A stretch of 64,000 bases of DNA from the NCBI RefSeq assembly GCF_007752535.1, contig NZ_CP036426.1:186001-250000 (forward strand), in the 5' to 3' direction. The stretch comes from Tautonia plasticadhaerens. GTDB taxonomy: Bacteria; Planctomycetota; Planctomycetia; Isosphaerales; Isosphaeraceae. The position numbers were made by a program, and so were the translations under genes. This document shows, piece after piece, positions 19,501-27,919 of this stretch (positions are counted from its first letter, which is position 1; every line of letters begins with the position of its first letter). A model generated the notes under the pieces. It searched no databases. It saw nothing but the letters and a program-made list of their open reading frames with translations, and was not told the origin of the DNA.

Positions 19501-20407
19501 GCCTGGTCTTGCCCTCGGCCTGCTCGGGGGCCATGTAGCTGGGGGAGCCCATGATCGCCTCGGTCGCCGTCAGGCCCGAGTCGACGCCCAGCGCCTTGGC
19601 CAGGCCGAAGTCCGAGAGCTTCGGCGAGCCGTCGGCCGCGATCAAGATGTTGGCCGGCTTGATGTCCCGGTGCACGACCTCCCGGCGGTGGGCCTCCGCG
19701 ACGGCCCTGCCCAGCGGCTCGACCAGCCCGGCCGCCCGTCGGGCCTCCCAGGGGGTGCCGTCGAGCACGCGATCCAGCCCGCCGCCCTCGACGTACTCCA
19801 GCTCCAGGAAGGTCAGGCCGTCCCACTCGCCGACGTGGTAGATCTGGACGATGTTCGGGTGGTGGAGCCGGGCGATCGACTGGGCCTCGACCAGGAACCG
19901 GGCGGCGGCCTCCGGCCTCGCGTGGACGCCCCCGAGGATCATCTTCAACACGCAGGGGCGGTCCAGCACCACCTGGCGGGCCTTGTAGACCACCCCCATC
20001 CCCCCGCGTCCCAGCTCCCCCTGGACCTCGTAGCCGTCGACGACCGCCGCCGGGCGAACGGCCTCCTCCCGCCGTGCGGGCCGGCCGAGGATGCGGTCGA
20101 GGTCGAACTCGGGCTCGGATCGGCGGCCCTCGGCCGGTGCCGGGGCCGACGGCCTGGCCGTCGTCTCGTCCCCCGCGTACCAGGACCCCGAGCCGAGCGG
20201 CCCGGGGCCCGGGACGGCCTCGTCGGCGATCGGCCGGTCGAGCCGCGCATCGGGTCGGTGGTGGGCCCTCAGCAGCGCCTCGACCCGCCCCTTCAGCTCC
20301 GAGTCCGCGCCGCAAGCCCGGTCCAGGGCGTCGGGATACCCCTCGGGGTCGGGAAGCTCGACGACCTCGAGGAACACGCGCTGCACTCGGCTCGGGTCCA
20401 GGGGCAT
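16553..20407 (-). CDS. Transmembrane Ser/Thr protein kinase with WD40 repeats (pair 1)
   Basis: Eukaryotic-like (PknB/Hanks-type) kinase of 1284 residues. N-terminal helical module (1-60), glycine loop GRGGMG (133-138), catalytic Lys155 (CVLKMI), HRDIKPAN with His246-Asp248, DFG at 266-268, and APE-like MAPEQ. A single membrane helix follows (about 414-436, ALTAAVVLVAALGLIGVLW). The C-terminal 850 residues are WD40-like blades marked by repeated (F/W)SPDGR motifs, presumably a sensor or scaffold propeller outside the membrane. It lies 53 nt downstream of an ECF sigma factor gene on the same strand, the usual planctomycete pairing. The start ATG 20407 gives the conserved MPLDPSRVQ N-terminus. 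Substrates are unknown. Confidence 0.9.
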   Translation of the reverse strand: MPLDPSRVQRVFLEVVELPDPEGYPDALDRACGADSELKGRVEALLRAHHRPDARLDRPIADEAVPGPGPLGSGSWYAGDETTARPSAPAPAEGRRSEPEFDLDRILGRPARREEAVRPAAVVDGYEVQGELGRGGMGVVYKARQVVLDRPCVLKMILGGVHARPEAAARFLVEAQSIARLHHPNIVQIYHVGEWDGLTFLELEYVEGGGLDRVLDGTPWEARRAAGLVEPLGRAVAEAHRREVVHRDIKPANILIAADGSPKLSDFGLAKALGVDSGLTATEAIMGSPSYMAPEQAEGKTRHSGPKADVYSLGAVLYELLTGRPPFKGATLLETLEQTRSVEPIPPSRLVPGVPRDLETIALKCLQKDPARRYESAGALADDLSRFLAGEPIVARRVSAAERAWRWCRRHPSPAALTAAVVLVAALGLIGVLWQWQEAVRARDLAATRATAEADARRQAEASLVELYAASGIAAGDQGDYGRAALWFANAARKAEADPDRRSSNAIRSRTWGDRAIRPLRAVVADGAWPGGLRFHPGGHFLLSKTVIGGSTRDAEHSLWDLDRERPIPFPGGPDSATAASWSPDGSRIAFAGEDEQGGVVLRPFPDGGPPTRIPFPGRIRLLEFGDGGRLLAIAGGNVARVWDVRAGAFASPALEHPEAVTTLAIHPEGRSLATGCLDQQARLFALPKEDGEPTWPPVRHLQAGSRGPWDRLFFAPPMFVDGGRGLITWGGEGDLTWRSTATGEVTRTLESPELSGRIAGVEASPDGRYVAAFGHMLPANVRVFELSSGEPVGPILEHENTISGVCFSPDGRTLLTGSTDNTARLWSVPDGTPLARPLDLHRAVQLVAFAPGGRAIATQDGDLIRLWGLPRQAAPKARLPLDNPASFVSISPDGTLAIPTGVSFEPDRGLRSVRAYRISTGRPAGPGFPAGGVVIDAAFSPDGRSVAVLGSGAGGPGEGPSASCWDWSTGRRRWRSGLPSEPRSLAYRPDGRRLAVLCGGGELLVFDPADGREVRRWQAHEPEPAHHWVNNGEARYSPDGRSILTWGMGNDLRAWEADSGRPRFAPISHEDKCHDVRFSPDGLLLATASYDGSVRVRDVETGATVAELPEHPDIVYSAAFSPDGRLLATACRDREVRVWDWEAGRLACPPFEHEKDAVEAVFSPDGRLVLSVGNDATARAWDWRSGKPLMPPLRLDGNPMSIVAAPDGRHAVVGGFLGALAVIDLSGLAPGDAVDPVALCHQAELLSGQRLHDGGGTVNLSADEWLERWRGSRGRTIEAMASP

Positions 20408-20460
20408 GAGGCGGCTCTCGCCGGGTTGGGATCGATCGTCGGGCGGTCCGGCGGCCGGGT

Positions 20461-21021
20461 TCAATCGCCGAGGTCGTCGCGGAGCCAGGCCCGGGCGTAG
20501 GTCCACTTCTTGCGGGCGAGGTAGACGGTGATCCCGAGCCCGGCGGCGACCTCCTCGTGCCCGAGCCCGGCGAACTGCCGAAGCTCGACCACCTTGGCCG
20601 CGACCGGGTCCTCGCCCGCCAGCCGGTCCAGGGCGTCGTCCAGCGCCAGCAACTGCTCGTCGGGGTCCGGACCGGGCGGGTCGTCGAGGTCGACCCGATG
20701 GAGCCCGCCGCCACGCTTCAGCCGGCGCTTGGCCCGGGCACGGTCGACCAGGATCCGCCGCATGGCCTCGGCCGCGGCGGCGAAGAAGTGGCCCCGGCCG
20801 TCCCAGAGGGGACCCGGGCCGTCCCCGACCAGCCGCAGGTAGGCCTCGTGCACCAGGGCCGTCGCCTGGAGCGACTGGCCCGGGGGGACGTGGGACAGCC
20901 GCCTCGCCGCCAGCCGACGCAGCTCGTCGTAGACCAGCGGCAGCAGGTCGCTCGCCGCGAGGGGCGCCTCCGAGGCCCGGGGATTCAGCGTCGCCGGTGC
21001 GTCGCCGTGTCGGTGTTCCAT
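20461..21021 (-). CDS. ECF sigma factor (planctomycete/TIGR02999-like), pair 1
   Basis: Sigma-70-family regulator of 186 residues. Region 2: LLPLVYDELRRLAARRLSH, ATALVHEAYLRLVG and HFFAAAAEAMRRILVDRARAK. Region 4: VVELRQFAGLGHEEVAAGLGITVYLARKKWTYARAWL. This matches the planctomycete-enriched ECF group with the LLPLVYDELR signature, in which sigma genes sit next to kinase genes; phosphorylation by the kinase is the proposed control for that group. The kinase gene follows 53 nt downstream. A GGAG-containing Shine-Dalgarno precedes the ATG at 21021. Confidence 0.9.
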   Translation of the reverse strand: MEHRHGDAPATLNPRASEAPLAASDLLPLVYDELRRLAARRLSHVPPGQSLQATALVHEAYLRLVGDGPGPLWDGRGHFFAAAAEAMRRILVDRARAKRRLKRGGGLHRVDLDDPPGPDPDEQLLALDDALDRLAGEDPVAAKVVELRQFAGLGHEEVAAGLGITVYLARKKWTYARAWLRDDLGD

Positions 21022-21411
21022 GGGAACCCACTCCGCACCGAATCGCGATCGGGAGGGCCGACGTTTCGCATGCCCGGGAGCTGCCCGGCCGGCCCGTGCG
21101 CCTCGGGCATTCCCGATTCCGGTTCACCATCCTACACCCCACCTCCTCCACCCGCATAGGCTCAAGAATTCTTGATGGGACGGGGCCATCCCCCCCCGAC
21201 CGCCGGATGGATCGTCGATGGCCTTCGCCTTCGATGTCCTGAGGCCGCGGGGAATGCCCGGACTTCGGGCCGTCCCGGCGAGCGCGCAGGCGCCGCCCCG
21301 GGCGTCGGAGACCATGGATTGAAGCGACCCCGGGGGTCCCGACCGGTCGCCTCGGTGTCGGCACCCCCGGCGGTGGGCCCACCTCGAACACGGAAACCGG
21401 AGCCCCCGATC
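21022..21411. other. Divergent promoter region
   Basis: 390 bases between the sigma factor (-) and the HAD phosphatase (+). No gene is seen. It contains a 14-bp perfect palindrome (listed separately) and probably the promoters for both directions. Confidence 0.5.
21162..21175. promoter_or_regulatory. 14-bp perfect palindrome in a divergent promoter region
   Basis: TCAAGAATTCTTGA is perfectly palindromic and AT-rich in a very GC-rich genome, 141 bp upstream of the sigma gene and 237 bp upstream of the HAD gene. It could be an operator for a dimeric regulator. No regulator gene is adjacent, so the assignment is inference. Confidence 0.35.
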
Positions 21412-22476
21412 ATGTCCCGAATCCTGTTCGCCCTCACCCTGGCGATCGTCGCCGCGGCCTCCTCCCCGGCGGCCGGTCGGGAGGAACCCCTCCCGTCCTG
21501 GGTCGACGGCCCGACGAAGCGGGCGATCCTCGAATTCGTCGGCCGGGTCTCGGACGAGGCCGGGCCCGGCTTCGTCCCCGTCGCCGACCGGATCGCCGTC
21601 TTCGACAACGACGGCACCCTCTGGTGCGAGCAGCCGGTCTACGTCCAGGCCGTCTTCATCCGGGACCGGGTCCGGGCCCTGGCCGAGCGGCACCCGGGAT
21701 GGCGGGAGACGCCGCCCTACTCGGCCGTGCTGGACGGCGACCGGGACGCCCTCGCCGCCCTCGGCGAGAAGGGGGTCGCCGAACTCGTCTCGGCGACCCA
21801 CGCGGGAATGACCGTCGAGGAGTTCCGCCGGATCGCCGAGGACTGGATCGCCTTGGCCGAGCACCCCCGGTTCGACCGGCCCTACACGGGGTGCGTCTAC
21901 CAGCCCATGCTCGAACTGCTGGGATATCTGCGCTCGCACGGGTTCAAGACGTTCATCGTCTCGGGGGGCGGGGTCGAGTTCATGAGGCCCTGGACCGGCC
22001 CGGTCTACGGCATCCCCCCCGAGCAGGTGGTCGGCAGCACGATCCGGACCGCCTACCGGGAGGTCGACGGCCGGGCCGAGCTGGTCCGGCTGCCGGAGAT
22101 CGACTTCATCGACGACAAGGCCGGCAAGCCCGTCGGCATCGGCCGGCACATCGGCCGGCGGCCGATCGCCGCCTTCGGCAACTCCGACGGCGACTACGAG
22201 ATGCTCCGCTACGCCACCGAGGGGCCCGGCCCCCGACTCGGCCTGATCGTCCACCACACCGACGCCGATCGGGAGTACGCCTACGACCGGGACTCCCCGG
22301 TCGGCCGGCTGGACCGGGCGCTCGACGAGGCCGCCGACCGCGGCTGGGTCGTGGCCGACATGGCCCGGGACTGGGCCCGGGTCTTCCCGCCCCCCTCCTC
22401 GGCCGACGCCCGGCCCCCCGGGGAGGCCGGGGTGCCGGCGACGCCGACCGGGCCGATCCGGCCCGAGATGCCCTGA
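21412..22476 (+). CDS. Secreted HAD-family phosphatase/hydrolase
   Basis: Exported HAD-superfamily hydrolase of 354 residues. Signal peptide MSRILFALTLAIVAAASSPAAG; motif I FDNDGTL with nucleophile Asp65 and acid/base Asp67; motif II in FIVSGGG; a motif III Lys probably within DDKAGKPVGIGRHIG; motif IV GNSDGDYEML. Intervening helices give a cap. The pattern resembles the phosphoserine-phosphatase/haloacid dehalogenase-like (PF12710 type) proteins that act outside the cytoplasm. The substrate is unknown; phosphate scavenging is a reasonable guess. The ATG at 21412 is chosen because it begins the signal peptide. Confidence 0.85.
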   Translation: MSRILFALTLAIVAAASSPAAGREEPLPSWVDGPTKRAILEFVGRVSDEAGPGFVPVADRIAVFDNDGTLWCEQPVYVQAVFIRDRVRALAERHPGWRETPPYSAVLDGDRDALAALGEKGVAELVSATHAGMTVEEFRRIAEDWIALAEHPRFDRPYTGCVYQPMLELLGYLRSHGFKTFIVSGGGVEFMRPWTGPVYGIPPEQVVGSTIRTAYREVDGRAELVRLPEIDFIDDKAGKPVGIGRHIGRRPIAAFGNSDGDYEMLRYATEGPGPRLGLIVHHTDADREYAYDRDSPVGRLDRALDEAADRGWVVADMARDWARVFPPPSSADARPPGEAGVPATPTGPIRPEMP

Positions 22477-22501
22477 GCCGCACGGCCGGGGCGACCCGGC
22501 C

Positions 22502-23455
22502 TCAACCCCCGTCGTCGCCGGTGGGCACCGGCCGTGAGGCCCGACGACGCCGGCGACGGCGACAGGCGGACATCACCCCCAAGGGCACGGTCCCGATCGC
22601 GACCAGGGCCAGGCTCGTCGGCTCCGGGATCGGCGCGACGGCCAGGCCGTAGGTCGGCCCGAACCCCGAACCGAGGGCCCCCAGGAACGTCGCCTCGGCG
22701 GTCGTCAGGTCGATCGTGTACAGGCCGGCCACCCCGTCGACCGTTAGCAGCGCCCGGGCGGTGTTGACCCCGACTGCCGTCGACTCGATGTCGAAGCCGA
22801 CGAACTCGTCGAAGTCCAATACCGAGCCGGCGAGCATCAGCTCACCGATCGACTCCAGTCGGCCGGTGTTGTTGTCCAGCGTCGCCAGGACGTCGAGGCC
22901 GTAATCGAGGACGTACTGCTGCGTCGTCCCGCCGAAGTTGGAACGGAGGCTGTTGGTGTAGGCGTTCTCGATCACCAGCGGCGTGAACGCCTCGTTCGGA
23001 TCCCCCGGCACGTAGAACAGGTTTGTGACCGCGTTCGCCGTGCCGGTTTCCGGGTTGTAGACGAGGTTCTGGGTGCTGTCGGTGACGACCCGGAGGCGGT
23101 CGATCGTCGGGTTCCAGTCCATCCCGAGGAAGAAGGTGTTCGTGGTGGCGCCGACGTCCGGGGCCGTCGCCAGGGTGAGCGCGGCGGTGCTCAGGTCGAC
23201 GGTGAAGTAGGAGTCGGTGAGGTCCTGGTAGCCGTAGAGCTGGCCGGTCGACGGGCGGAAGTCGATCGAGTCGAGGCCGTCGAGGGGGCCGCCAAAGAAG
23301 CCGACCCGGGAGACGTCGCCGGGGTCGTCGGTCGAGTAGCGGAGCAGGGAGAGGCCGCCGTCGCCGATCGAGTAGACCGTCGCCCCCCCGGCCGGGCCCG
23401 CCGCCGCGAGGCCGAGCAGGGCGGCGACGATCGGGGTGATAGCTCGCAGGTTCAT
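22502..23455 (-). CDS. DUF4394 domain PEP-CTERM protein
   Basis: Exported protein of 317 residues. Signal peptide MNLRAITPIVAALLGLAAAGPAGG, a DUF4394-like beta-propeller body (about 25-270; GLDSIDFRPSTGQLYGYQD, FFLGMDWNPTIDRLRVV, TAFTPL-like and AYTNS segments), then the PEP-CTERM tail PIPEPTSLALVAIG with a hydrophobic helix and CRRRRRRR. Predicted to be sorted by an exosortase system to the envelope. It converges with the HAD gene (25-nt gap) and lies downstream of the ferritin-like gene. The function of DUF4394 proteins is not established. Confidence 0.85.
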   Translation of the reverse strand: MNLRAITPIVAALLGLAAAGPAGGATVYSIGDGGLSLLRYSTDDPGDVSRVGFFGGPLDGLDSIDFRPSTGQLYGYQDLTDSYFTVDLSTAALTLATAPDVGATTNTFFLGMDWNPTIDRLRVVTDSTQNLVYNPETGTANAVTNLFYVPGDPNEAFTPLVIENAYTNSLRSNFGGTTQQYVLDYGLDVLATLDNNTGRLESIGELMLAGSVLDFDEFVGFDIESTAVGVNTARALLTVDGVAGLYTIDLTTAEATFLGALGSGFGPTYGLAVAPIPEPTSLALVAIGTVPLGVMSACRRRRRRRASRPVPTGDDGG

Positions 23456-23561
23456 CGTTCGAGGTCCTCATCAGGAAGGGGATCGCCCCGCCTCGCCCCG
23501 GGCGTGGGGCGACGGCGGGCGGCCGGGGCGCACGATCGCCTCCCGGCCGCCAATGCCGGTC

Positions 23562-24476
23562 TCAGCGGATGGCGCCGTTCATGCCCATCGGGAAGAATCC
23601 GCCGGGGGCGGTGTTCGCGTTCAGGTAGACGATGTTCAGGACCTGCTGGGCCGACCGGCTGAAGGCGATCGAGTTCTCGTCGGCCGGCACGATGTTGAGC
23701 TCGCCGTCCTCGACGATCCCCTGGTCCAGGTCGGCCGCACCGTCGGCGGCGTCCCTCAGGTCGGAGATCGCCTGGACGATGCCGGCGATGCCCAGGCCGG
23801 GGGCGTCGGCGTCCATCGCGGCGAGCACCGTGCGGACCTCCCCCGCGTGGTAGGCCTCGACGGCGAGGATGCCCGCCGCGGCCTCCAGGAAGTCCCGGTT
23901 GGCCAGCAGCCGGGCGGCCCCCTTGTAGGCGGTCACGCCGACGTCCTCGAAGATGAACGCCCCGAGCAGGAAGTTCAGCTCGCTGGCGAACGGGTCGAAG
24001 CCCGAGCCGAGCCCGGCGGCCTCCGCCGCGGCGGCGAAGCTGCCCATCAGGTCGATCGCCGGCCGGGCGACCGCGTTGGCACCGAGCGCCGCCCGGAGGA
24101 ACCGGACGTGGTTCTGCTCGTCCAGGGCGATCTCGTTGGCGTACTGCTCGATCAGGCCCCCCGAGGTGAACGGCACCCGGGGATTCGGCTTCACGGTCAC
24201 CGGCCCGGGGTTGCCCGCCCCGGTGCTGACCCCGGTGACGCCGATGCCCAGGTCGGCGATGCTCACCCCGGCGGTCGCGTAGGTGTAGTATTCGGCTTCC
24301 AGGTACTCCAGGTTCAGCGCGAAGTTCAGCACGGGCACGTCCAGCCCGCCGCGCTGGGCGTGGGCGTTCCGGCCCGTCAACGCCCCGCCGGCCAGGCCGA
24401 TCGAGGCGAGCCCGAGCCCCTGGAGGATGCGGCGACGGTTGCTCGCACTGCGGCCGCCTCGGTCCTGTTCGTTCAT
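23562..24476 (-). CDS. Tat-exported ferritin-like domain protein
   Basis: Protein of 304 residues with a twin-arginine signal ([22 protein letters not shown]) ending near NAHA-QR. The mature part is a ferritin-like four-helix protein of the dessication-related PCC13-62/Ferritin_2 type: [57 protein letters not shown] and [14 protein letters not shown], which supply Glu and His residues that could bind two metals. Tat export implies the cofactor or fold is completed in the cytoplasm. The role is unknown; this family is linked to desiccation or oxidative stress in other organisms. Confidence 0.85.
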   Translation of the reverse strand: MNEQDRGGRSASNRRRILQGLGLASIGLAGGALTGRNAHAQRGGLDVPVLNFALNLEYLEAEYYTYATAGVSIADLGIGVTGVSTGAGNPGPVTVKPNPRVPFTSGGLIEQYANEIALDEQNHVRFLRAALGANAVARPAIDLMGSFAAAAEAAGLGSGFDPFASELNFLLGAFIFEDVGVTAYKGAARLLANRDFLEAAAGILAVEAYHAGEVRTVLAAMDADAPGLGIAGIVQAISDLRDAADGAADLDQGIVEDGELNIVPADENSIAFSRSAQQVLNIVYLNANTAPGGFFPMGMNGAIR

Positions 24477-25013
24477 TGGTGAGGATCTCGATGGAGGAGG
24501 GAGGAGTCGGCCCGGGATCGCCCCGGGCCACGATTGCGGGCCGTTTCGCCGCGATCGATCAGGAGGCCCGCCGGGCCCGGCGACGGCGGGCCGAGGCGTG
24601 CAGCGTGGTGCCGCCGTTGCCCAGGACGTACCCGATCGGCCCGGCCGGGGCGGAGGCCGGCGCGGCGAGGCCGATCAGGGCGATCCTCGCGTAGGAGCGG
24701 GTCTTCGAGGGATGCCTCTCCGGTTGGGTGGGGCCGGCGCGCACGATCTACGCGGGGGCGGGTGCCCGGCACGCAGCACGAGGCGCGTCGGGGGGTATTC
24801 GGGGAGGTCCGGGCCGGGGTGGCAGGGCGCCCCGCCGCGTCACCCGGGGACTTCGGGCGGCGAACCGGCCTCCCGAGGGGATCGGCCCGAGGGGGCGGAT
24901 TCGGCCCCTCGGACTCGTACTCCCCGGCCCCCCGGCCCCGGGTTCACCTTTTTTCCCGGGGGGAGGCCGCCAGCCGGCGGCTCGACTCGCCGAGGCGGGG
25001 GAGCGGGGCCGGG
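24477..25013. other. Intergenic region, no convincing gene
   Basis: About 540 bases. A 61-codon minus-strand frame (24559-24744) contains a short hydrophobic run and an Arg-rich end but no convincing start signal or family; I do not call it a gene. The promoter of the ferritin-like gene must lie here. Confidence 0.4.
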
Positions 25014-25877
25014 TCAGCGGCACTCGACGTTCAGCACGTCGGTGAGATTGGGGGGGAGCGCCGCGAACGACTCGAACTCGGCCGCCCGGGCCTGGGCCCT
25101 GAGGGCGACCCCCAGGGTCGTCACGACGGCGGTCGCCAGCAGGACCGCCAGCGGGCCGAGCCACCGGGGCGGGCGTCGGGCGTGCTCGAAAGCCCGGGCC
25201 AGCTCGGCCGGCCGCGAGGCCCCGGCCGACAGGAGCCCCCGGGCGTCGTCGAGCATCGCGCCGACCGTCTTCTCCAGCAGATCCCCGGGCACGGCCGCGG
25301 AAGCCCGCCGGCCGGGCCAGGCCAGCAGGAGGAGCAAGGCCGGGGCGATCCCCCGACGGGCCAGACGGCCCCGGAGCCGCCTCCGACCCCGGACCAGCCG
25401 GGTCTTCAGCGTGCCGAGCGGCCAGTCCAGCCGACGGGCCGCCTCCTCGTGGCTGCAACCCCCGAGGTAGCACAGCTCGATCGGCTCCCGGTACGACCTA
25501 GGCAGCCGGGCCAGCTCCTCGCGCACGACCCGCTCCGAGTCGTCCCAGGCTCGCCCGGGTTCCCAGCAGGCCGGGGACATCGCCGCAATCCTCCGCTCGT
25601 GGTCCCGACGCCGGGCCGCATCCCTCCTCGCCCGGGCGGCGACCCTGAGGGCGACCCCATAGAGCCAGTTTCCCAGGGTCTCCGGGTCTCGGATCGTCGG
25701 CGCCTTGCGGACGAGGACGAGGAAGGTGGCCTGGAACGCGTCTTCGACCTCGTCCGGGTCGCCTAGGATCCGGCGGCAGGCGCGGAGGACCGCCGGGCCG
25801 TGCCGGGCCACCAGATCTCGGAAGGCCGCCTCGCTCCGCTCGGAAACGAATTCGCCGAGGAGTTGATGATCGGTCAT
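25014..25877 (-). CDS. ECF sigma factor with C-terminal membrane segment
   Basis: Sigma factor of 287 residues, unlike the LLPLVYDELR group elsewhere in the window. Region 2: FRDLVARHGPAVLRACRRILGDPDEVEDAFQATFLVLVRKA. Region 4: LPRSYREPIELCYLGGCSHEEAARRLDWPLGTLKTRLVRGRRRLRGRL. Beyond residue 180 it has a hydrophobic LLLLLAWPG stretch and a second, clear membrane helix (about 235-258; WLGPLAVLLATAVVTTLGVAL), so the factor is probably membrane-tethered. This architecture recalls planctomycete ECF factors with long C-terminal extensions. No anti-sigma gene is adjacent; the fused tail may replace one (inference). Confidence 0.85.
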   Translation of the reverse strand: MTDHQLLGEFVSERSEAAFRDLVARHGPAVLRACRRILGDPDEVEDAFQATFLVLVRKAPTIRDPETLGNWLYGVALRVAARARRDAARRRDHERRIAAMSPACWEPGRAWDDSERVVREELARLPRSYREPIELCYLGGCSHEEAARRLDWPLGTLKTRLVRGRRRLRGRLARRGIAPALLLLLAWPGRRASAAVPGDLLEKTVGAMLDDARGLLSAGASRPAELARAFEHARRPPRWLGPLAVLLATAVVTTLGVALRAQARAAEFESFAALPPNLTDVLNVECR

Positions 25878-26232
25878 TGGGGATCGCCGTCGCGTTCGAT
25901 CGGCCGGGGCCCCGGCCGCTGCCTGTCGGGGCCGACTGCGCGCCGTGGTCGGGATGTTTGGTCGAAGTCTCGCCGAGTTACTGCACGATCCGGGCCCCCG
26001 GGGTTCAAATTCTCGCCCCAGGTCGGATTTCCCGGGACGGCCCTCGGGAGGTCCCGGCCCCCCCTCCCCCGGATCCGCCCGGGACGGGGGCGCCCCGGTC
26101 GACGCCCCGATTAGAATACGGAAGCATGGAAGGCGATCGTCGTGGTCAATTGAGCACGAGTGCCCCCGTCACCACGAGCCCGGGCAGGAGTGCCCGGCCC
26201 GGTCGGGGGTGTCCCAGGCCCAGGTCGACGCG
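25878..26232. other. Divergent intergenic region
   Basis: 355 bases between the membrane sigma factor (-) and the lipoprotein (+). It shows no gene; a longer in-frame extension of the lipoprotein is open here but is Arg/Pro-rich and lies before the signal sequence. Confidence 0.45.
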
Positions 26233-26736
26233 ATGTTCGAGGCGACTCAACTCGGGAGTTCGGCAACCGGCGGCTCCCGGGCCGGCGTCGCGATCCGGGC
26301 GGTGGTGGTCTCGGCCCTGCTTGGCCTGGCCGTCCCGATCGGCTGCGGCGACGGGGGGGGCCGACGTCCGGTCTCGGGTCGGGTCTCGCTGGACTCCGAG
26401 CCGCTGGCCGAGGGGTTCGTCCTCTTCGAGCCTGCCCCGGGTCAGGAGGGCGGCCTGGCCGTCGGCGGGTCGATCCGCTCCGGTCGATTCGCCATCCCGG
26501 GCCGCGATGGGCCGACCCCCGGCTCCTACTCGGTCCGGATTTACGCCAGTTCCGGCGTCCAGGCGTCCCCGGCACCGGGGGAGTCTCCTCGATCGCCCCG
26601 GCCGATGATCGACCTGATCCCCGGGCGCTACAATGAGCGGACCGAGCTGGCCGCGACGGTCACGCCCGACGGGCCCAACGAGTACCGCTTCGAGCTGATC
26701 GGCGAACCGGCCCCCCCGTCCCCCGAGGGCGAATGA
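26233..26736 (+). CDS. Probable lipoprotein with transthyretin/carboxypeptidase-regulatory-like domain
   Basis: Exported protein of 167 residues. N-terminal hydrophobic segment VAIRAVVVSALLGLAVPIGC ends at a Cys followed by GDGGG, a probable lipid-attachment site although the residue at -3 is Pro. The body (about 45-165) is one beta-sandwich: RPVSGRVSLDSEPLAEGFVLFEP, GPTPGSYSVRIYAS, IPGRYNERTELAATVT and GPNEYRFELI. This pattern matches the small planctomycete lipoproteins found next to DUF1559 genes; a DUF1559 gene follows 77 nt downstream. The start is uncertain: a GTG 24 nt upstream is possible. The function is unknown. Confidence 0.75.
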   Translation: MFEATQLGSSATGGSRAGVAIRAVVVSALLGLAVPIGCGDGGGRRPVSGRVSLDSEPLAEGFVLFEPAPGQEGGLAVGGSIRSGRFAIPGRDGPTPGSYSVRIYASSGVQASPAPGESPRSPRPMIDLIPGRYNERTELAATVTPDGPNEYRFELIGEPAPPSPEGE

Positions 26737-26813
26737 GCTCCTCCCCTCCCCCCCCCCTCCCCTCACCTCCCTCGGGCCTCCCCCGAGCGAGTCCTCCGAT
26801 CGAGGCCGATCCC

Positions 26814-27794
26814 ATGCCGAGGCGTCCTGTCGGCTTCACGATCATCGAGCTGCTGGTGGTCGTCGCGATCGTCGGCGTGCTGGTCGCGCTCCTGTTGCCC
26901 GCCGTGCAGGGCGCCCGGGAGGCGGCCCGGCGGGTGCAGTGCACCAACAACCTGAAGCAGATCGCCCTGGCGATGCACCACTACCACGACGTCCACCGCT
27001 GCTTCCCCCCGGGGAAGAAGGGCTGCTGCTGGGGGACCTGGCTGGTCTACGTCCTGCCCCACCTGGAGCGGCCCGCCCTCTATGACTCCTGGAACGCCGA
27101 CGGCAGCAACCTGCCGGGCGTGCCGTCCGAGCACGACGACCCGCTCCGATATTTCGGCGCGGCCAACCGGACCGTGACCTCGACCTGGATTTCCGCCTAC
27201 CTCTGCCCCAGCGACGACACCAACGCCCCGATCTCCGAGCGGATGAACGGCGTGACCTACTCCTGCACCTCGCAGAACTACGCCGCGAACTTCGGCAACA
27301 CGACCCAGTTCCAGGAGGATTTCCGGGGGGACGCCTTCGGCGGCGCCCCGTTCGTCGACATCGGTTCCCCCTACCGGGGCCTGACCCGGACCGACCCCGG
27401 TCGTCGGACCGTCGGCCTCAGCGGCCTGGTCGACGGCACCGGCCAGACGCTCCTGCTTTCCGAGGTGGTCGTCGGCCGGGGGAGGGACCTCCGGGGCTTC
27501 TCCTGGTGGGGGGACGCCGCCGGCTTCGAGGCCTTCCTCACGCCCAACAGCTCCTTCCCCGACGCCATGTTCAGCCCGTACTACTGCGACCCCTCCCCCC
27601 CCAACCCCCCCTGCACCGCCGCCACCACCGCCCTGCCCGACAACTACGGCGCCCGCAGCCGACACCCCAGCGGGGTGAACGCGGCGATGGCCGACGGCTC
27701 CGTCCGATTCGTCCGGGACGCGATCGACGCCCTGACCTGGCGGGCCCTCAGCACGACCCGGGGCGCGGAGGTGATCTCGTCGGACTCCTATTGA
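26814..27794 (+). CDS. DUF1559 prepilin-like protein
   Basis: Type IV pilin/pseudopilin-like protein of 326 residues. Prepilin leader cut before G-FTIIELLVVVAIVGVLVALLLPAVQGAREAARR, then the DUF1559 head: CTNNLKQIALAMHHYHDVHRCFPPG, WLVYVLPHLERPALYD, AYLCPSDD, the Gly-rich LVDGTGQTLLLSE block and the C-terminal NAAMADGSVRFV (H-X9-DG region). DUF1559 proteins are massively expanded in planctomycetes; their assembly partner and function are unsettled. It follows a small lipoprotein gene, a frequent arrangement. A second DUF1559 gene is at 53134-54150. Confidence 0.92.
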   Translation: MPRRPVGFTIIELLVVVAIVGVLVALLLPAVQGAREAARRVQCTNNLKQIALAMHHYHDVHRCFPPGKKGCCWGTWLVYVLPHLERPALYDSWNADGSNLPGVPSEHDDPLRYFGAANRTVTSTWISAYLCPSDDTNAPISERMNGVTYSCTSQNYAANFGNTTQFQEDFRGDAFGGAPFVDIGSPYRGLTRTDPGRRTVGLSGLVDGTGQTLLLSEVVVGRGRDLRGFSWWGDAAGFEAFLTPNSSFPDAMFSPYYCDPSPPNPPCTAATTALPDNYGARSRHPSGVNAAMADGSVRFVRDAIDALTWRALSTTRGAEVISSDSY

Positions 27795-27919
27795 CCCATC
27801 CTGCGCCGAGGCCGGCCCTCCCCGCCGCCCGGGTCGATCGATCGATCGGCGAACCGGCTGGTCCCCCCCTCGAACGGACTGGTCGTGGTGGCGGAAATCG
27901 CGCCGCGCTCGGTCGGCCG

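Noticed and set aside
24559-24744. 61-codon frame after the ferritin-like gene
   Set aside because: Short hydrophobic run but no start signal or related sequence that I recognise.
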